DNA of 64,000 nt from Sphingobacterium oryzagri (GCF_028736175.1 NZ_CP117880.1:1674001-1738000), one strand, 5' to 3'; numbered from the stretch's first letter, positions 9,039 through 17,161 are shown. Notes: a model not told the origin generated them from the letters alone. Program-made: numbers and translations.

Positions 9039-9422
9039 TTAACGATCACAATCAGCCGACCAGCTACGTCCATCTCTAGTATACAAAATATTTAAGCTGG
9101 AAGCTGTTACTCTGATTGTACCGGCCATGCCGTTTCCAATCACAATCGTATTGTTATCACCTTTCTCCATCGCAATATTGCTTAATGTTGGAATGCCATT
9201 CGAGAAGTTGAAGGTGTAATTATCACCAACTTTGGAAACCGTAACTGATCCATCAGATGAAGAAACATCTGCTTCACCATCATTGGTACTACTGAAGCCC
9301 ACCGATCCATCATATGTACCGATAAATAGATCATTGTCGGCCGGATCATCGTCTTTGCTGCATGCGCTAAATGCAAAAACGGTAACGAGTAAAAGGCTGA
9401 GGATTTTAATTGCTCTTTTCAT
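9039..9422 (-). CDS. Small lipoprotein of unknown function
   Basis: 127 residues from the ATG at 9422 (MKRAIKILSLLLVTVFAFSAC). An in-frame ATG nine codons upstream is unlikely because the basic signal start MKRAIK fits better. A lipobox FSAC at Cys21 is followed by the acidic SKDDDPADND linker typical of surface-exposed Bacteroidota lipoproteins. The mature part is a beta-rich, Ser/Gly/Thr-rich domain (FIGTYDGSVGF, VGDNYTFNFSNG) with two Cys in all, one of them near the C-terminus. It resembles the small calycin-like lipoproteins of the phylum, but no named family can be assigned. It is convergent with the glycoside hydrolase gene. Confidence 0.75.
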   Translation of the reverse strand: MKRAIKILSLLLVTVFAFSACSKDDDPADNDLFIGTYDGSVGFSSTNDGEADVSSSDGSVTVSKVGDNYTFNFSNGIPTLSNIAMEKGDNNTIVIGNGMAGTIRVTASSLNILYTRDGRSWSADCDR

Positions 9423-9662
9423 AAAAATAATATTAACTTTTTGTTGCATTACTGTTAAATGACGTTTGGTGTATATAAAACGTTTTAAAAAAGTAAAAAT
9501 TTATTCCCTTTATCTTTTTGCTTAAAAATGGTTTTTCATCTGTTGAATCAGTTTTCTATGGGAACCAATGTGTGTTTTTTATAGGATTTAATTCTTTAAA
9601 TACGTCTAAAAGCTTAATAGAAAATTAATAGAAAATCTGGTGCAGTCTGCGAGCTGCTTACT

Positions 9663-9670
9663 TAACTTTG
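9663..9670 (+). promoter_or_regulatory. Bacteroidota -7 box (TAACTTTG)
   Basis: Exact match to the TAnnTTTG consensus, 22 bases before the ATG at 9692. No clear -33 TTTG is seen at the expected spacing, so the assignment is moderate. Confidence 0.45.
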
Positions 9671-9691
9671 CTAGTACTAATGCAGACAATT

Positions 9692-9886
9692 ATGGAGTCG
9701 AAAACTATTATAAAGGAATTTTCTGAAAACATCCTTGGTTTCACTTCTCAGGTAAAGAAGGATGAACAAACCCGGAAGGTTCTTGAATTGCGTGCCTTTG
9801 AATTACTTCATAAATTTCGTAAAACATGGAATGAAGCCGAATACCAAGAATGGTGTACTATTCAGCGTTTTTTGCATAAAATATAA
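9692..9886 (+). CDS. Small hypothetical protein
   Basis: 64 residues from the ATG at 9692. A second ATG at 9680 is possible, but the likely transcription start near 9677 would leave it leaderless. The sequence is charged and helical (KKDEQTRKVLELRAFELLHKFRKTW, here cut in two at VLEL) with a Trp-rich end (EYQEWCTIQRFLHKI). No signal peptide or membrane segment is present. I do not recognise a family. An exact TAnnTTTG box just upstream and codon usage similar to its neighbours favour a real gene. Confidence 0.5.
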   Translation: MESKTIIKEFSENILGFTSQVKKDEQTRKVLELRAFELLHKFRKTWNEAEYQEWCTIQRFLHKI

Positions 9887-10042
9887 CAGGTCTTGACTAT
9901 TCTGAAAACGAATGAAACTTTTTTTCTGCTGATTGGTTAGTTTTATATATACGTTTTAACATTTAATGTATAAATTACGTTAGATTTTACTGATCTCTAA
10001 CGTTTCACTATCTATACGCTCAAAAAAATAGACCAAGCGATT

Positions 10043-10477
10043 ATGATTAAAATTTGCATCCTACTTCTCGTTATTCTGTGTACTGCTTGCAACTATGAAC
10101 GCTATCGTGCTGTGGATCTGCAATGGACAGCTGACTCATTATACGAAAACGGCCGTTTGCAGGCGCATCTTCATGAGGTGGAGACGAAAAAGGCAGATTT
10201 GCATGGTAAAGAGATTACATTGCGCGGAAAACTAGTGTACGAGTATGACGATGTGGCAATTTATCCGATAGGAGATTACAGCAATTTCAAGCCGGTTTGG
10301 ATACATATTGAGCAAGATGAAACCGCACTGCACGATTTTTTACTTGAAAACGACCGTGCTTTGGTTACGGTAGTCGGCGTGCTAGATACGAGCGATCTGT
10401 TTGATGATCTACAATATAGCGGCGCAATCAAGGATATCCTCTCCGTCGATGTGACGCACGTACTCGCCAAACGTTAA
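10043..10477 (+). CDS. Hypothetical lipoprotein
   Basis: 144 residues. The signal sequence MIKICILLLVILCTAC ends in a lipobox with Cys16. The mature domain is a compact mixed alpha/beta unit with a possible OB-like barrel (GKEITLRGKLVYEYDDVAIYP, ALVTVVGVLDTSDLFDD). This resembles small Bacteroidota proteins that carry a beta-barrel module for binding, but no family assignment is safe. It is monocistronic, flanked by a hairpin shared with the convergent gene. Confidence 0.7.
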   Translation: MIKICILLLVILCTACNYERYRAVDLQWTADSLYENGRLQAHLHEVETKKADLHGKEITLRGKLVYEYDDVAIYPIGDYSNFKPVWIHIEQDETALHDFLLENDRALVTVVGVLDTSDLFDDLQYSGAIKDILSVDVTHVLAKR

Positions 10478-10484
10478 AATATAA

Positions 10485-10511
10485 AAGACCTGTAACGCTT
10501 GTAGAGGTCTT
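10485..10511. terminator. Bidirectional hairpin between convergent lipoprotein genes
   Basis: 7-bp stem AAGACCT / AGGTCTT around a 13-base loop. It lies eight bases after one stop and 18 before the other. The T-runs are weak, so it is a modest terminator candidate. Confidence 0.5.
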
Positions 10512-10528
10512 AGATGCATTATTTCAAA

Positions 10529-11050
10529 TTAGTCAATACGAATTTGGATCGCTTGTCCATTATCCAAACCACTTATAGCACCGCTGTTGTACTGTAAACT
10601 GTACGTGCCTGCTTTTTCAAATCGGTATCCTTTTGCCACGTTAAATCGAATACTATCCGCTTCTCCTGGAGCAACCGTATGATAGGTGTCTGCTGGCGGC
10701 GGCATAATGCGTCGCGTCATCGGTCCAACATAAGCCACTTCTTTACCATCGGCATCGGTAATCGTTAGAAAGTTGCTCATAAAACCTTCAAAAGGCGTAT
10801 GATACTGGGTGAAGCGTAAACTATCTGTGCCTGGATTGGATACCGTAAATAACACCGAAATGCTATCTGTTAGCTGGTAAACGCTGTCTGCTTGCAACGA
10901 AACCATTAGCGTGCTGTCTGCTATTGCCGGTGATTGAACGGTGGAATCTGCTGCTGCTGCATTTGAGTTGTTGCCGCCAGGCTGCTGGCATTGGCTGAAG
11001 AAAAACAACGAAGCAGCTAAGCTAGCCATCGTTTTTACGGTTGTTTTCAT
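10529..11050 (-). CDS. Lipoprotein with BsuPI-like (proteinase-inhibitor) Ig-type domain
   Basis: 173 residues. Signal peptide MKTTVKTMASLAASLFFFSQC with lipobox Cys21, then a low-complexity Gly/Asn/Ala/Ser linker to about residue 45. The C-terminal 120 residues form an immunoglobulin-like beta sandwich: DSISVLFTVSNPGTDSLRF, FLTITDADGKEV, TVAPGEADSIRFNV and KAGTYSLQYNS. This pattern matches the intracellular proteinase inhibitor (BsuPI) fold and the related N-terminal domain of M35-type proteases. Inhibitor activity is not implied. It is probably a periplasmic or surface accessory domain. Confidence 0.7.
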   Translation of the reverse strand: MKTTVKTMASLAASLFFFSQCQQPGGNNSNAAAADSTVQSPAIADSTLMVSLQADSVYQLTDSISVLFTVSNPGTDSLRFTQYHTPFEGFMSNFLTITDADGKEVAYVGPMTRRIMPPPADTYHTVAPGEADSIRFNVAKGYRFEKAGTYSLQYNSGAISGLDNGQAIQIRID

Positions 11051-11160
11051 AGTTTCTATATTTTTGATTTAAATATAGAACAATGTAAGATACTTCATGG
11101 TTTCCAACGCTGGTAATTTGCTTGACTTAGACGCTATACGATAAGTAAACAACGCTAATG

Positions 11161-12039
11161 CTACTTGTTTTCCTGCACTTGTGAAAATCGTTGACCATCC
11201 CAGCGGTATTTCTCTTGTCTTTTTTTTATCTTATAATCGGGCTCGTCCGCATTTTCATCGACTACTTCACCTTCTTCGATGTTTTTATAAATGATATTTT
11301 TCTCTTTTTGATGTTCGCTAGGGAACTGGATTTGTTCGTCATAATAAAATACGCCAGCATCGCTAACGGAGTAACGAGCGGGCAGCTCAACAAAATTTTT
11401 GCCATTCCACCCCGCATAGTGATAATAAGAAGGTATACCGCAAGCTTCGCCAACAAATGCCACGCGGAAGATTTGTTGTAAACCGTCCAGCCCCATGCTG
11501 GGTAAGATTTTGCAGGTTGTATAAAGCTGACCCTGGTAGTCCGATCGGAAATTAAACTTAGCCACGAGTTGTTGTTGCGGGTTTAAACGCTTGATGGCGC
11601 AGCTGTAATAATCCGGTTCGGATTCGGTAGAAGGGAAGAAACGTTCATAACCATAGAGGTATTGATAGCCGGAGGAATCTTGCTGCCGTCCGAGCGCCAG
11701 CAATCCTAACCAAATGAAACCACGTTTTGTCTGCCCTTGTTTCCGATAAGTAACTTCTTGCCATGGCGCAGAGAAGCCTTTGATTTTGCTGCTGTTATAC
11801 GCTGGACTATGCACGATAAGTGTGGTGCCGACAGCTACGGAATCGATAATGTTGCCGTTTAATCCTGGATAATCGCGTAAGTAAGCATTATCTGCATAAA
11901 CATAGGCGCTATCGCCAACGGACAGATTCCAGATGGTATATTCGTCGCTGACCGCATATGCTGCCGGTGTATTTTGGCTGTAGCTCCATAGGGGTAAGGT
12001 TACAAAGAATAAGATGATATGGCAAATGTAATTTTTCAT
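11161..12039 (-). CDS. Secreted SH3-like domain protein
   Basis: 292 residues with a cleavable signal (MKNYICHIILFFVTLPLWSYSQ). Residues 40-115 form a bacterial SH3-like unit (SVGDSAYVYADNAYLRDYPG, SVAVGTTLIVHSP, GFIWLGLLAL). The rest is a beta-rich region with aromatic repeats (YQYLYGYERFFP, GIPSYYHYAGWNG). It ends in a highly charged tail. SH3b modules often bind peptidoglycan or act in cell-wall proteins, so a periplasmic location is expected. There is no catalytic domain. Its 5' end faces the start of the hairpin-repeat array at 12.1 kb, whose first unit begins 84 bp upstream, so the array sits in its promoter side. Confidence 0.7.
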   Translation of the reverse strand: MKNYICHIILFFVTLPLWSYSQNTPAAYAVSDEYTIWNLSVGDSAYVYADNAYLRDYPGLNGNIIDSVAVGTTLIVHSPAYNSSKIKGFSAPWQEVTYRKQGQTKRGFIWLGLLALGRQQDSSGYQYLYGYERFFPSTESEPDYYSCAIKRLNPQQQLVAKFNFRSDYQGQLYTTCKILPSMGLDGLQQIFRVAFVGEACGIPSYYHYAGWNGKNFVELPARYSVSDAGVFYYDEQIQFPSEHQKEKNIIYKNIEEGEVVDENADEPDYKIKKRQEKYRWDGQRFSQVQENK

Positions 12040-12122
12040 GTGTTTGCTTTCTGGTATAACAAATATAAGCTATGGATTTTTGTAATTGAAAATATAGCTA
12101 TATTTTGAATATAGTGAAGTCT

Positions 12123-12241
12123 TATGCCTTCCCTGCGCACAACCTGCGTCAATTGCTTGTCTTCCATCGCATGATGAAACGTTAATGACGTTATCCGCAT
12201 AACGTTTATTGACGCTTGCGTCACAACTTCGCAAAGCGATA
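12123..12241. repeat. Hairpin repeat unit 0 (3' half only)
   Basis: Matches the last ~120 bp of the repeat family, from ATGCCTTCCCTGCGC to GCAAAGCGATA. It differs by a covarying pair: its small hairpin is GACGC-tt-GCGTC, where other copies have AACGC-aa-GCGTT. An 18-bp perfect palindrome (AAAATATAGCTATATTTT, 12089-12106) lies just before it, roughly where full copies carry a large hairpin. Confidence 0.75.
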
Positions 12242-12330
12242 ATTTACTGCTTTTGACCTCAAGGAGGTCATATATTTATAGCAAAACCTGGTGATTTTGT
12301 TTTCGACTCCAGCGGAGTCGTATATTTTTT

Positions 12331-12620
12331 TGTCCCTCGCCGGGACGGGGCAATACTTTTTGTCTGGACACAAAAAGTATTCAAAAAAGTCTTTGTTTCA
12401 TCGAGGCGATTTCTCGCACCATCCTTCCCACACAAGCCAATTGACGCGCAGGCTAGAAATTGTTATAAAAAAATCCTCCTGTATTTTTTTATAACAATTT
12501 CTCATGCCTTCCTCGTGCACGACCAGCGTCAATTGCTTGTTTTCCATCGCTTGATGAAACGTTGACGTTGTTTGCGGAGCGTTTAATAACGCAAGCGTTC
12601 ACGATTTCGCAAAGCGCTAT
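12331..12620. repeat. Hairpin repeat unit 1
   Basis: First full copy. In order it contains the start GTCCCTCGCCGGGACGGGG, hairpin H2 (ATACTTTTTGT / ACAAAAAGTAT, 12353-12380), the conserved TTCATCGAGGCGATTTC, then ACAAGCCAATTGACGCGCAGG. Hairpin H3 (GAAATTGTTATAAA / TTTATAACAATTTC, 12456-12501) and the shared 3' segment ending GCAAAGCGCTA follow. It has no open reading frame of interest. Confidence 0.85.
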
Positions 12621-12767
12621 TTAAATCAAACGGCCTTGGATTCGACTGCGTGATCGCGGATGGTAATAACCGTTAAAAAGCATCCGTTGTTTGAGCGAAG
12701 CGAGTTTTGGATGGTTTAGGTTATTAGTGTTTGAGATAGCATAAAGAATCCTAGCCTTGATTTTTTT

Positions 12768-12858
12768 GCTTCCTTTTTTTATCAAGAAAAAAAGGAAGGC
12801 CTTGCCGCGGCAAGCGGCGGAAAGATTTGTGGGAGGGAAAAAGATCGTTTCAACTTAC
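12768..12858. repeat. Upstream module of unit 2 (H1 variant A)
   Basis: Hairpin CCTTTTTTT / AAAAAAAGG at the left end, then GGCCTTGCCGCGGCAAGCGG and a constant tail ending ATCGTTTCAACTTAC. The same flanks surround a different hairpin at 13337-13421. Confidence 0.75.
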
Positions 12859-12860
12859 TT

Positions 12861-13152
12861 TTGTCCCTCGCCGGGACAGGGCAATACTTTTTGTCTGGAC
12901 ACAAAAAGTATCCAAAAAAGTCCTTGTTTCATCTAGGCGATTTTTCGCACCATCCTTCCCACACAAGCCAATTGACGCGCAGGCCAGGATGACAGGTCAA
13001 AATTTTTTTGAATAATTTTGACCAATAATCCTCATGCCTTCCCATCGCACATCCTGCGTCAATTGCTTGTCTTCCATCGCTTGATGAAACGTTGATAACG
13101 TTGTTCGCAGAGCGTTTAACAACGCAAGCGTTCACGATTTCGCAAAGCGATA
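12861..13152. repeat. Hairpin repeat unit 2
   Basis: Full copy, nearly identical to unit 3. H2 is the ACTTTTTGT/ACAAAAAGT type as in unit 1. H3 is a different stem (GGTCAAAATT 12995-13004 with AATTTTGACC 13014-13023), framed by an outer AGGAT/ATCCT pair. The 3' segment carries AACGTTGATAACGTT and AACGCAAGCGTT. Confidence 0.85.
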
Positions 13153-13336
13153 AAAATGTCTCATGTAGTGGTGGGGGAAAAAGCGATAGGCGAGGGCTTT
13201 TTGTGTGAAGGGGAAAGCCTAGGAATCATATCGAAATCCCCTGTAAGGGCTTCGATGTTATTCCAGCTTTGTGAGCATATAGCTTTTTGTGTGAAAGCTT
13301 GTGCGACAAACCACCTTCAGGAGACAGGAGAACCTT
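13153..13336. other. Spacer between repeat modules
   Basis: Unique sequence rich in short hairpins: GCTTTTTGTGTGAAGGGGAAAGC, written here only by its ends GCTTTT and AAAGC near 13196-13218, ATCGAA/TTCGAT around TCCCCT/AAGGG at 13231-13256, and AGCTTT/AAAGCT at 13281-13299. I see no gene in it. Confidence 0.4.
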
Positions 13337-13421
13337 GCTTCCTTGGGTTCTTCCAAGGAAGGCCTTGCCGCGGCGAGCGGCGGAAAGGTTTGTGAGAGGG
13401 AAAAAGATCGTTTCAACTTAC
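13337..13421. repeat. Upstream module of unit 3 (H1 variant B)
   Basis: Same constant flanks as 12768-12858 (GGCCTTGCCGCGGC, then ATCGTTTCAACTTAC), but the hairpin is TTCCTTGG / CCAAGGAA with a TTCTT-type loop. Stem sequence is replaced while pairing is preserved. Confidence 0.75.
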
Positions 13422-13423
13422 TT

Positions 13424-13716
13424 TTGTCCCTCGCCGGGACAGGTCAATACTTTTTGTCTGGACACAAAAAGTATCCAAAAAAGTCCTTGTTTCATCGAGG
13501 CGATCTTTCGCACTAATCCTTCCCACACAAGCCAATTGCCGCGCAGGCCAGGATGACAGGTCAAAATTTTTTTGAATAATTTTGACCAATAATCCTCATG
13601 CCTTCCCATCGTACATCCTGCGTCAATTGCTTGTCTTCCATCGCTTGATGAAACGTCGATAACGTTGATCGCCGAGCGTTTAATAACGCAAGCGTTCACG
13701 ATTTCGCAAAGCGATA
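13424..13716. repeat. Hairpin repeat unit 3
   Basis: Full 293-bp copy close to unit 2, with the same H2 (ACTTTTTGT type) and H3 (GGTCAAAATT type). Differences are scattered point changes. Confidence 0.85.
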
Positions 13717-13802
13717 AAGAAAAATTGACCTCAGCGAGGTCATATATTTATAGAGAATGTTGATTTCCTTTTTTCGACTCCTATAGGAGTCGTATGTCGC
13801 TT

Positions 13803-14090
13803 TTGTCCCTCGCCGGGACGGGGACTTCCTTTTGCAGGCCAAAAGTAAGCAAAAGCCTTTTGTTTCATCTAGGCGATTTGTCGCACCATCCTTCCCACAC
13901 AAGCCAATTGACGCGCAGGCTAGAAATTGTTATAAAAAAAAAACTTTTGTATTTTTTAATAACAATTTCTCATGCCTTCCCTGCGCACAACCTGCGTCAA
14001 TTGCTTGTCTTCCATCGCTTGATGAAACGTTGATAACGTTGTTCGCACACCGTTTAATAACGCAAGCGTTCACGATTTCGCAAAGCGATA
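13803..14090. repeat. Hairpin repeat unit 4
   Basis: Full 288-bp copy. H2 here is a different hairpin (CTTCCTTTTG / CAAAAGTAAG, 13825-13849), while H3 is the GAAATTGTTAT type as in unit 1 (13923-13969) with an altered A-run in the loop. It is preceded by a module with GACCTC/GAGGTC and CGACTCC/GGAGTCG hairpins (13727-13793). The module repeats almost identically at 14101-14167, so unit 4 with its leader is a tandem copy with a 374-bp period. Confidence 0.85.
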
Positions 14091-14176
14091 ATGAAAAATT
14101 GACCTCAGCGAGGTCATATATTTATAGAGAATGTTGATTTCCTTTTTTCGACTCCTATAGGAGTCGCATATCGCTA

Positions 14177-14310
14177 TTGTCCGTTTCCGGGACGGGGACT
14201 TCCTTTTGCAGGCCAAAAGTAAGCAAAAGCCTTTTGTTTCATTGAGGCGATTTGTAGCACGAATCCGTCCCACACCAGGCAATTTCTGATGCCTTGTCAT
14301 CGCACCTAAC
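14177..14310. repeat. Hairpin repeat unit 5 (degenerate, truncated)
   Basis: Begins TTGTCCGTTTCCGGGACGGG, keeps the H2 hairpin of unit 4, then loses H3: CACACCAGGCAATTTCTGATG joins the flanks directly. It ends near TCATCGCACCTAAC, so the conserved 3' part is missing. Confidence 0.7.
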
Positions 14311-14639
14311 CTATAATCTTCTATACTGTAAACTTAATCTGAGCGCATAAAAAAAGGTTTTCAAACGGGGAGAATGAAAACCTTTAGCTAACCAATTATA
14401 AACCTAAATTATGATGATACAAATATAGTGTATTAAATACACTAAGTCCAAATTTATTTTACTTTTTTAGAAGAGAAATCCGAATAATTTTTAAATGCAA
14501 TATTGTTGCTTTTGTGTTTTATTGTTTTTACATTTGATAACCTAATAGCTTATAGATGGAAATGCGTAGCTAATTGTGTTGCACTAATGAAGCTTTTAGC
14601 AATGAATAGTATAGAGAAGACCCATAATGTAATCATGGT
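14311..14639. promoter_or_regulatory. Leader-like hairpin and palindrome upstream of the COG0523 gene
   Basis: A strong hairpin AAAGGTTTTCA / TGAAAACCTTT lies at about 14353-14384. It is followed by an AT-rich leader running to ATGATG at 14411, which opens only a five-codon frame. A perfect 9-bp palindrome around one base, TAGTGTATTAAATACACTA, lies at 14426-14444. The hairpin plus leader resembles the 5' end of a surface-receptor mRNA that has lost its gene. The palindrome could be an operator for the metallochaperone gene starting at 14640. Confidence 0.4.
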
Positions 14640-15839
14640 ATGAAGGAAAGAAAACTGCCGGTAACGGTTTTAAGTGGTTTTTTGGGAGCAGGAAAGACCA
14701 CGCTGCTCAATCACATTTTGCACAACAAGGAGCAGCTTAAAGTCGCGGTCATCGTGAACGATATGAGCGAAGTAAACATCGATGCACAGCTTGTGGCGCG
14801 TGAACATACGTTATCGCGCACCGAAGAGCGCTTAGTCGAGATGAGCAATGGCTGTATTTGCTGTACATTGCGCGAAGACCTGATGATCGAAGTGGAGCGG
14901 CTCGCAAAAGAAGAGCGTTTTGACTATCTGCTCATTGAAAGCACCGGGATTTCTGAACCAATTCCAGTGGCGCAAACGTTTAGCTATGTAGATGAACAAA
15001 GCGGGATTGATCTCTCGGCGTTTAGCTACATCGACACGATGGTCACCGTGGTAGACTGTTTCAATTTTTTCAAAGATTTTGGTAGTGTCGATACCTTGTT
15101 GGATCGTGCGCTTACCGATGATGCATTGGATGGTCGATCAATCGTCAACCTGTTGACGGATCAAATTGAGTTTGCGAACGTGATCGTACTCAATAAAACA
15201 GATTTGGTGGCTGACGAAACCGTTTCGCTATTGGCTGCGGCAATCCATAAGCTTAATCCGTCAGCCAAGATCATTCGATCAAATTTCGGACAGGTGCCGG
15301 CAAAGGAAATTATCGGGACTAATGCTTTCGACTTTGATGAAGCTTCATCCTCGGCCGGCTGGCTGAAAGAATTGCAAGGCGTCCATACGCCAGAAACAGA
15401 AGAGTACGGTATTTCGTCTTTTGTATTTCGAAGTCAGGCGCCTTTTCATCCCGCGCGGTGGTATAGCTACCTGCACGATCAGTATCCCACGTCTATTATT
15501 CGTGCAAAAGGACTTTTTTGGATCGCATCTCGCCCTAATATGGCTGTAAATTTCAGTCAGGCGGGTGGAAGTTTGCGAGTAGAAAGCGCAGGCTCCTGGT
15601 GGTGTAGTATGCCTTTTATGGAGCGTATGCAATATGAAAGTTTTCATGAAAATCGCGACTTGATTGAAAGCCGCTGGCATAGCAAATGGGGAGATCGACA
15701 AAATGAACTGGTATTTATTGGTCAAGATCTTGATAAGGAACGCTGTCTACAAGAACTGGAAAGTTGTTTGTTAACGGCGGATGAGGCCGTCGATTGGGAA
15801 GCTAAAATTTGGGAAGATGATTTTCCGCTACCTAATTAA
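14640..15839 (+). CDS. COG0523 family GTPase (CobW/YciC/ZigA-type metallochaperone)
   Basis: 399 residues. The N-terminal G3E GTPase has a P-loop GFLGAGKTT (residues 13-21), the metal-binding CxCC motif (C72-I-C-C75), the ESTGISEP switch and NKTD for guanine binding. A CobW C-terminal domain follows ([16 protein letters not shown]). These proteins deliver metals, mostly Zn or Co, to target enzymes. YciC/ZigA-like members are induced by zinc limitation through Zur. No Zur box could be recognised here, though a 19-bp palindrome lies about 195 bp upstream. Its length is normal for the ZigA/YciC branch, and no partner gene is adjacent. Confidence 0.9.
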   Translation: MKERKLPVTVLSGFLGAGKTTLLNHILHNKEQLKVAVIVNDMSEVNIDAQLVAREHTLSRTEERLVEMSNGCICCTLREDLMIEVERLAKEERFDYLLIESTGISEPIPVAQTFSYVDEQSGIDLSAFSYIDTMVTVVDCFNFFKDFGSVDTLLDRALTDDALDGRSIVNLLTDQIEFANVIVLNKTDLVADETVSLLAAAIHKLNPSAKIIRSNFGQVPAKEIIGTNAFDFDEASSSAGWLKELQGVHTPETEEYGISSFVFRSQAPFHPARWYSYLHDQYPTSIIRAKGLFWIASRPNMAVNFSQAGGSLRVESAGSWWCSMPFMERMQYESFHENRDLIESRWHSKWGDRQNELVFIGQDLDKERCLQELESCLLTADEAVDWEAKIWEDDFPLPN

Positions 15840-15930
15840 CGGCCAATTGGTTGGCCATGATAAAATACCGACTTCGATGGGAAAGGAGTGGTAAATTGTT
15901 TTTTTAGTTTTTATTGATTATTTGTTTAGG

Positions 15931-15962
15931 ATAGACGGATCGATTTTGTTCCGTCTATTTTT
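15931..15962 (+). terminator. Terminator after the COG0523 gene
   Basis: 9-bp stem ATAGACGGA / TCCGTCTAT with a 10-base loop, then a T-run, about 90 bases after the stop. Confidence 0.75.
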
Positions 15963-16080
15963 ATCGTGAGATCCCCATTGTGAATGCTTGCGATTCATTT
16001 ATATTTTGCATACTATTGTAATAAGGGGACTATGATTTGATATATGCAACATAGACCGCTTTTATGATCAACCAGTAAAA

Positions 16081-16103
16081 CTACATAGATCAGGATCATG
16101 TAG
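16081..16103. promoter_or_regulatory. Imperfect palindrome upstream of the isomerase gene
   Basis: CTACATaGATC and GATCATGTAG face each other across two bases, about 50 bp before the ATG at 16152. It is a possible operator. No regulator gene is adjacent. Confidence 0.35.
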
Positions 16104-16151
16104 ATGTTATTGGGAAGAAAATGTGCTTTTAAAACAGACTTATAATACACT

Positions 16152-17063
16152 ATGAAAATCAAATTTTTAGTAGCGTCCCTCTTGTTCGCCGGAATGAGCA
16201 TCGTGGGATTAGAAAGTTTCGGCCAACAGTCAAAAGTAAAAAAAGACATTGGTCTGCAGCTGTATTCGGTGCGTAGCATGATGGGTAGTCATGTCGATCC
16301 GAATGGCTACAATACGGATTATTTTTCTGTATTGAAAAAACTGGCCGATATGGGCTATACGTCGGTAGAGGCAGCAGGTTACCGCGACGGAAAATTTTAC
16401 GATACCACGCCGGAAGTCTTTAAAAAGAATGTAGAAAAGGCGGGCATGAAGGTGCTTTCTTCACACGCTACGAAAACGTTATCGAAAGAAGAATTGGCGT
16501 CAGGTGATTTTTCGGCTTCGCTGGCCTGGTGGGAAACCGCGATTTTAGCGCACAAAGCCGCTGGAATGAAATACATCGTTACGCCATGGTTAGACGTGCC
16601 AAAATCGGTCAAAGACTTGGAAACAGAATGTCGCTATTTAGATGAAGTTGGTAAATTATGCGCAAAGCACGGAATCAAATATGGATACCACAACCATGCG
16701 CATGAATTTCAAAAAGTAGCCGATGAGGTCGTGATGTTGGATTACATGATTGAACATACGAACCCAGCTTATGTTTTTTATGAAATGGATGTGTATTGGA
16801 CAGTGATCGGAAAAGCAAGTCCGGTAGATTATTTTAAAAAATACCCAGGTCGTTTTACGGCTTTGCATATTAAAGATCACCGCGAAATCGGTCAAAGTGG
16901 AATGGTAGGTTTTGATGCTATTTTCAAGAACACGGATGTCGCTGGAGTGAAGCACATCTTTGTTGAAGTAGAAGAAGTGACGAACGATCTGGAAGCTGCC
17001 TTAAAAGAAAGTATTGACTACTTGATTGCAGCACCATTTGTCAAAGCAAGCTACAGCAAATAA
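16152..17063 (+). CDS. Exported sugar phosphate isomerase/epimerase-like TIM-barrel protein
   Basis: 303 residues. A cleavable signal sequence (MKIKFLVASLLFAGMSIVG, cut near SFGQQ) is followed by an AP-endonuclease-2/xylose-isomerase-like TIM barrel. It starts at IGLQLYSVRSMM and includes the metal-site segments YGYHNHAHEF, FYEMDVYWTV, ALHIKDHRE and KHIFVEVEEV. The Glu/Asp/His ligands expected of the family are visible. Secreted members are common in Bacteroidota and are associated with sugar or inositol metabolism and with 3-keto-glycoside processing. The substrate is unknown. It is transcribed alone, between two terminators. Confidence 0.85.
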   Translation: MKIKFLVASLLFAGMSIVGLESFGQQSKVKKDIGLQLYSVRSMMGSHVDPNGYNTDYFSVLKKLADMGYTSVEAAGYRDGKFYDTTPEVFKKNVEKAGMKVLSSHATKTLSKEELASGDFSASLAWWETAILAHKAAGMKYIVTPWLDVPKSVKDLETECRYLDEVGKLCAKHGIKYGYHNHAHEFQKVADEVVMLDYMIEHTNPAYVFYEMDVYWTVIGKASPVDYFKKYPGRFTALHIKDHREIGQSGMVGFDAIFKNTDVAGVKHIFVEVEEVTNDLEAALKESIDYLIAAPFVKASYSK

Positions 17064-17109
17064 TATTGATGGCCAGTTTTCTCCGGGAGAAAACAGATGT
17101 TAGCTAATA

Positions 17110-17146
17110 AAAATGGCTTCAAACACGATGTTTGAAGCCATTTTTC
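17110..17146. terminator. Strong bidirectional terminator
   Basis: Perfect 16-bp stem AAAATGGCTTCAAACA / TGTTTGAAGCCATTTT with a 3-base loop and T/A tails on both sides. It serves both the isomerase gene and the convergent MBL-fold gene. Confidence 0.9.
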
Positions 17147-17161
17147 ATTGTCGACAACTAA

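Noticed and set aside
12827..14300. Several 60-100-codon ORFs inside the repeat array, on both strands
   Set aside because: They are created by the repeats themselves, share segments in different frames and contain no protein-like features.
12331..14310. CRISPR array or tandem satellite
   Set aside because: Repeats are about 290 bp, irregularly spaced, with internal hairpins and no short direct repeats separated by unique spacers; no cas genes are present.
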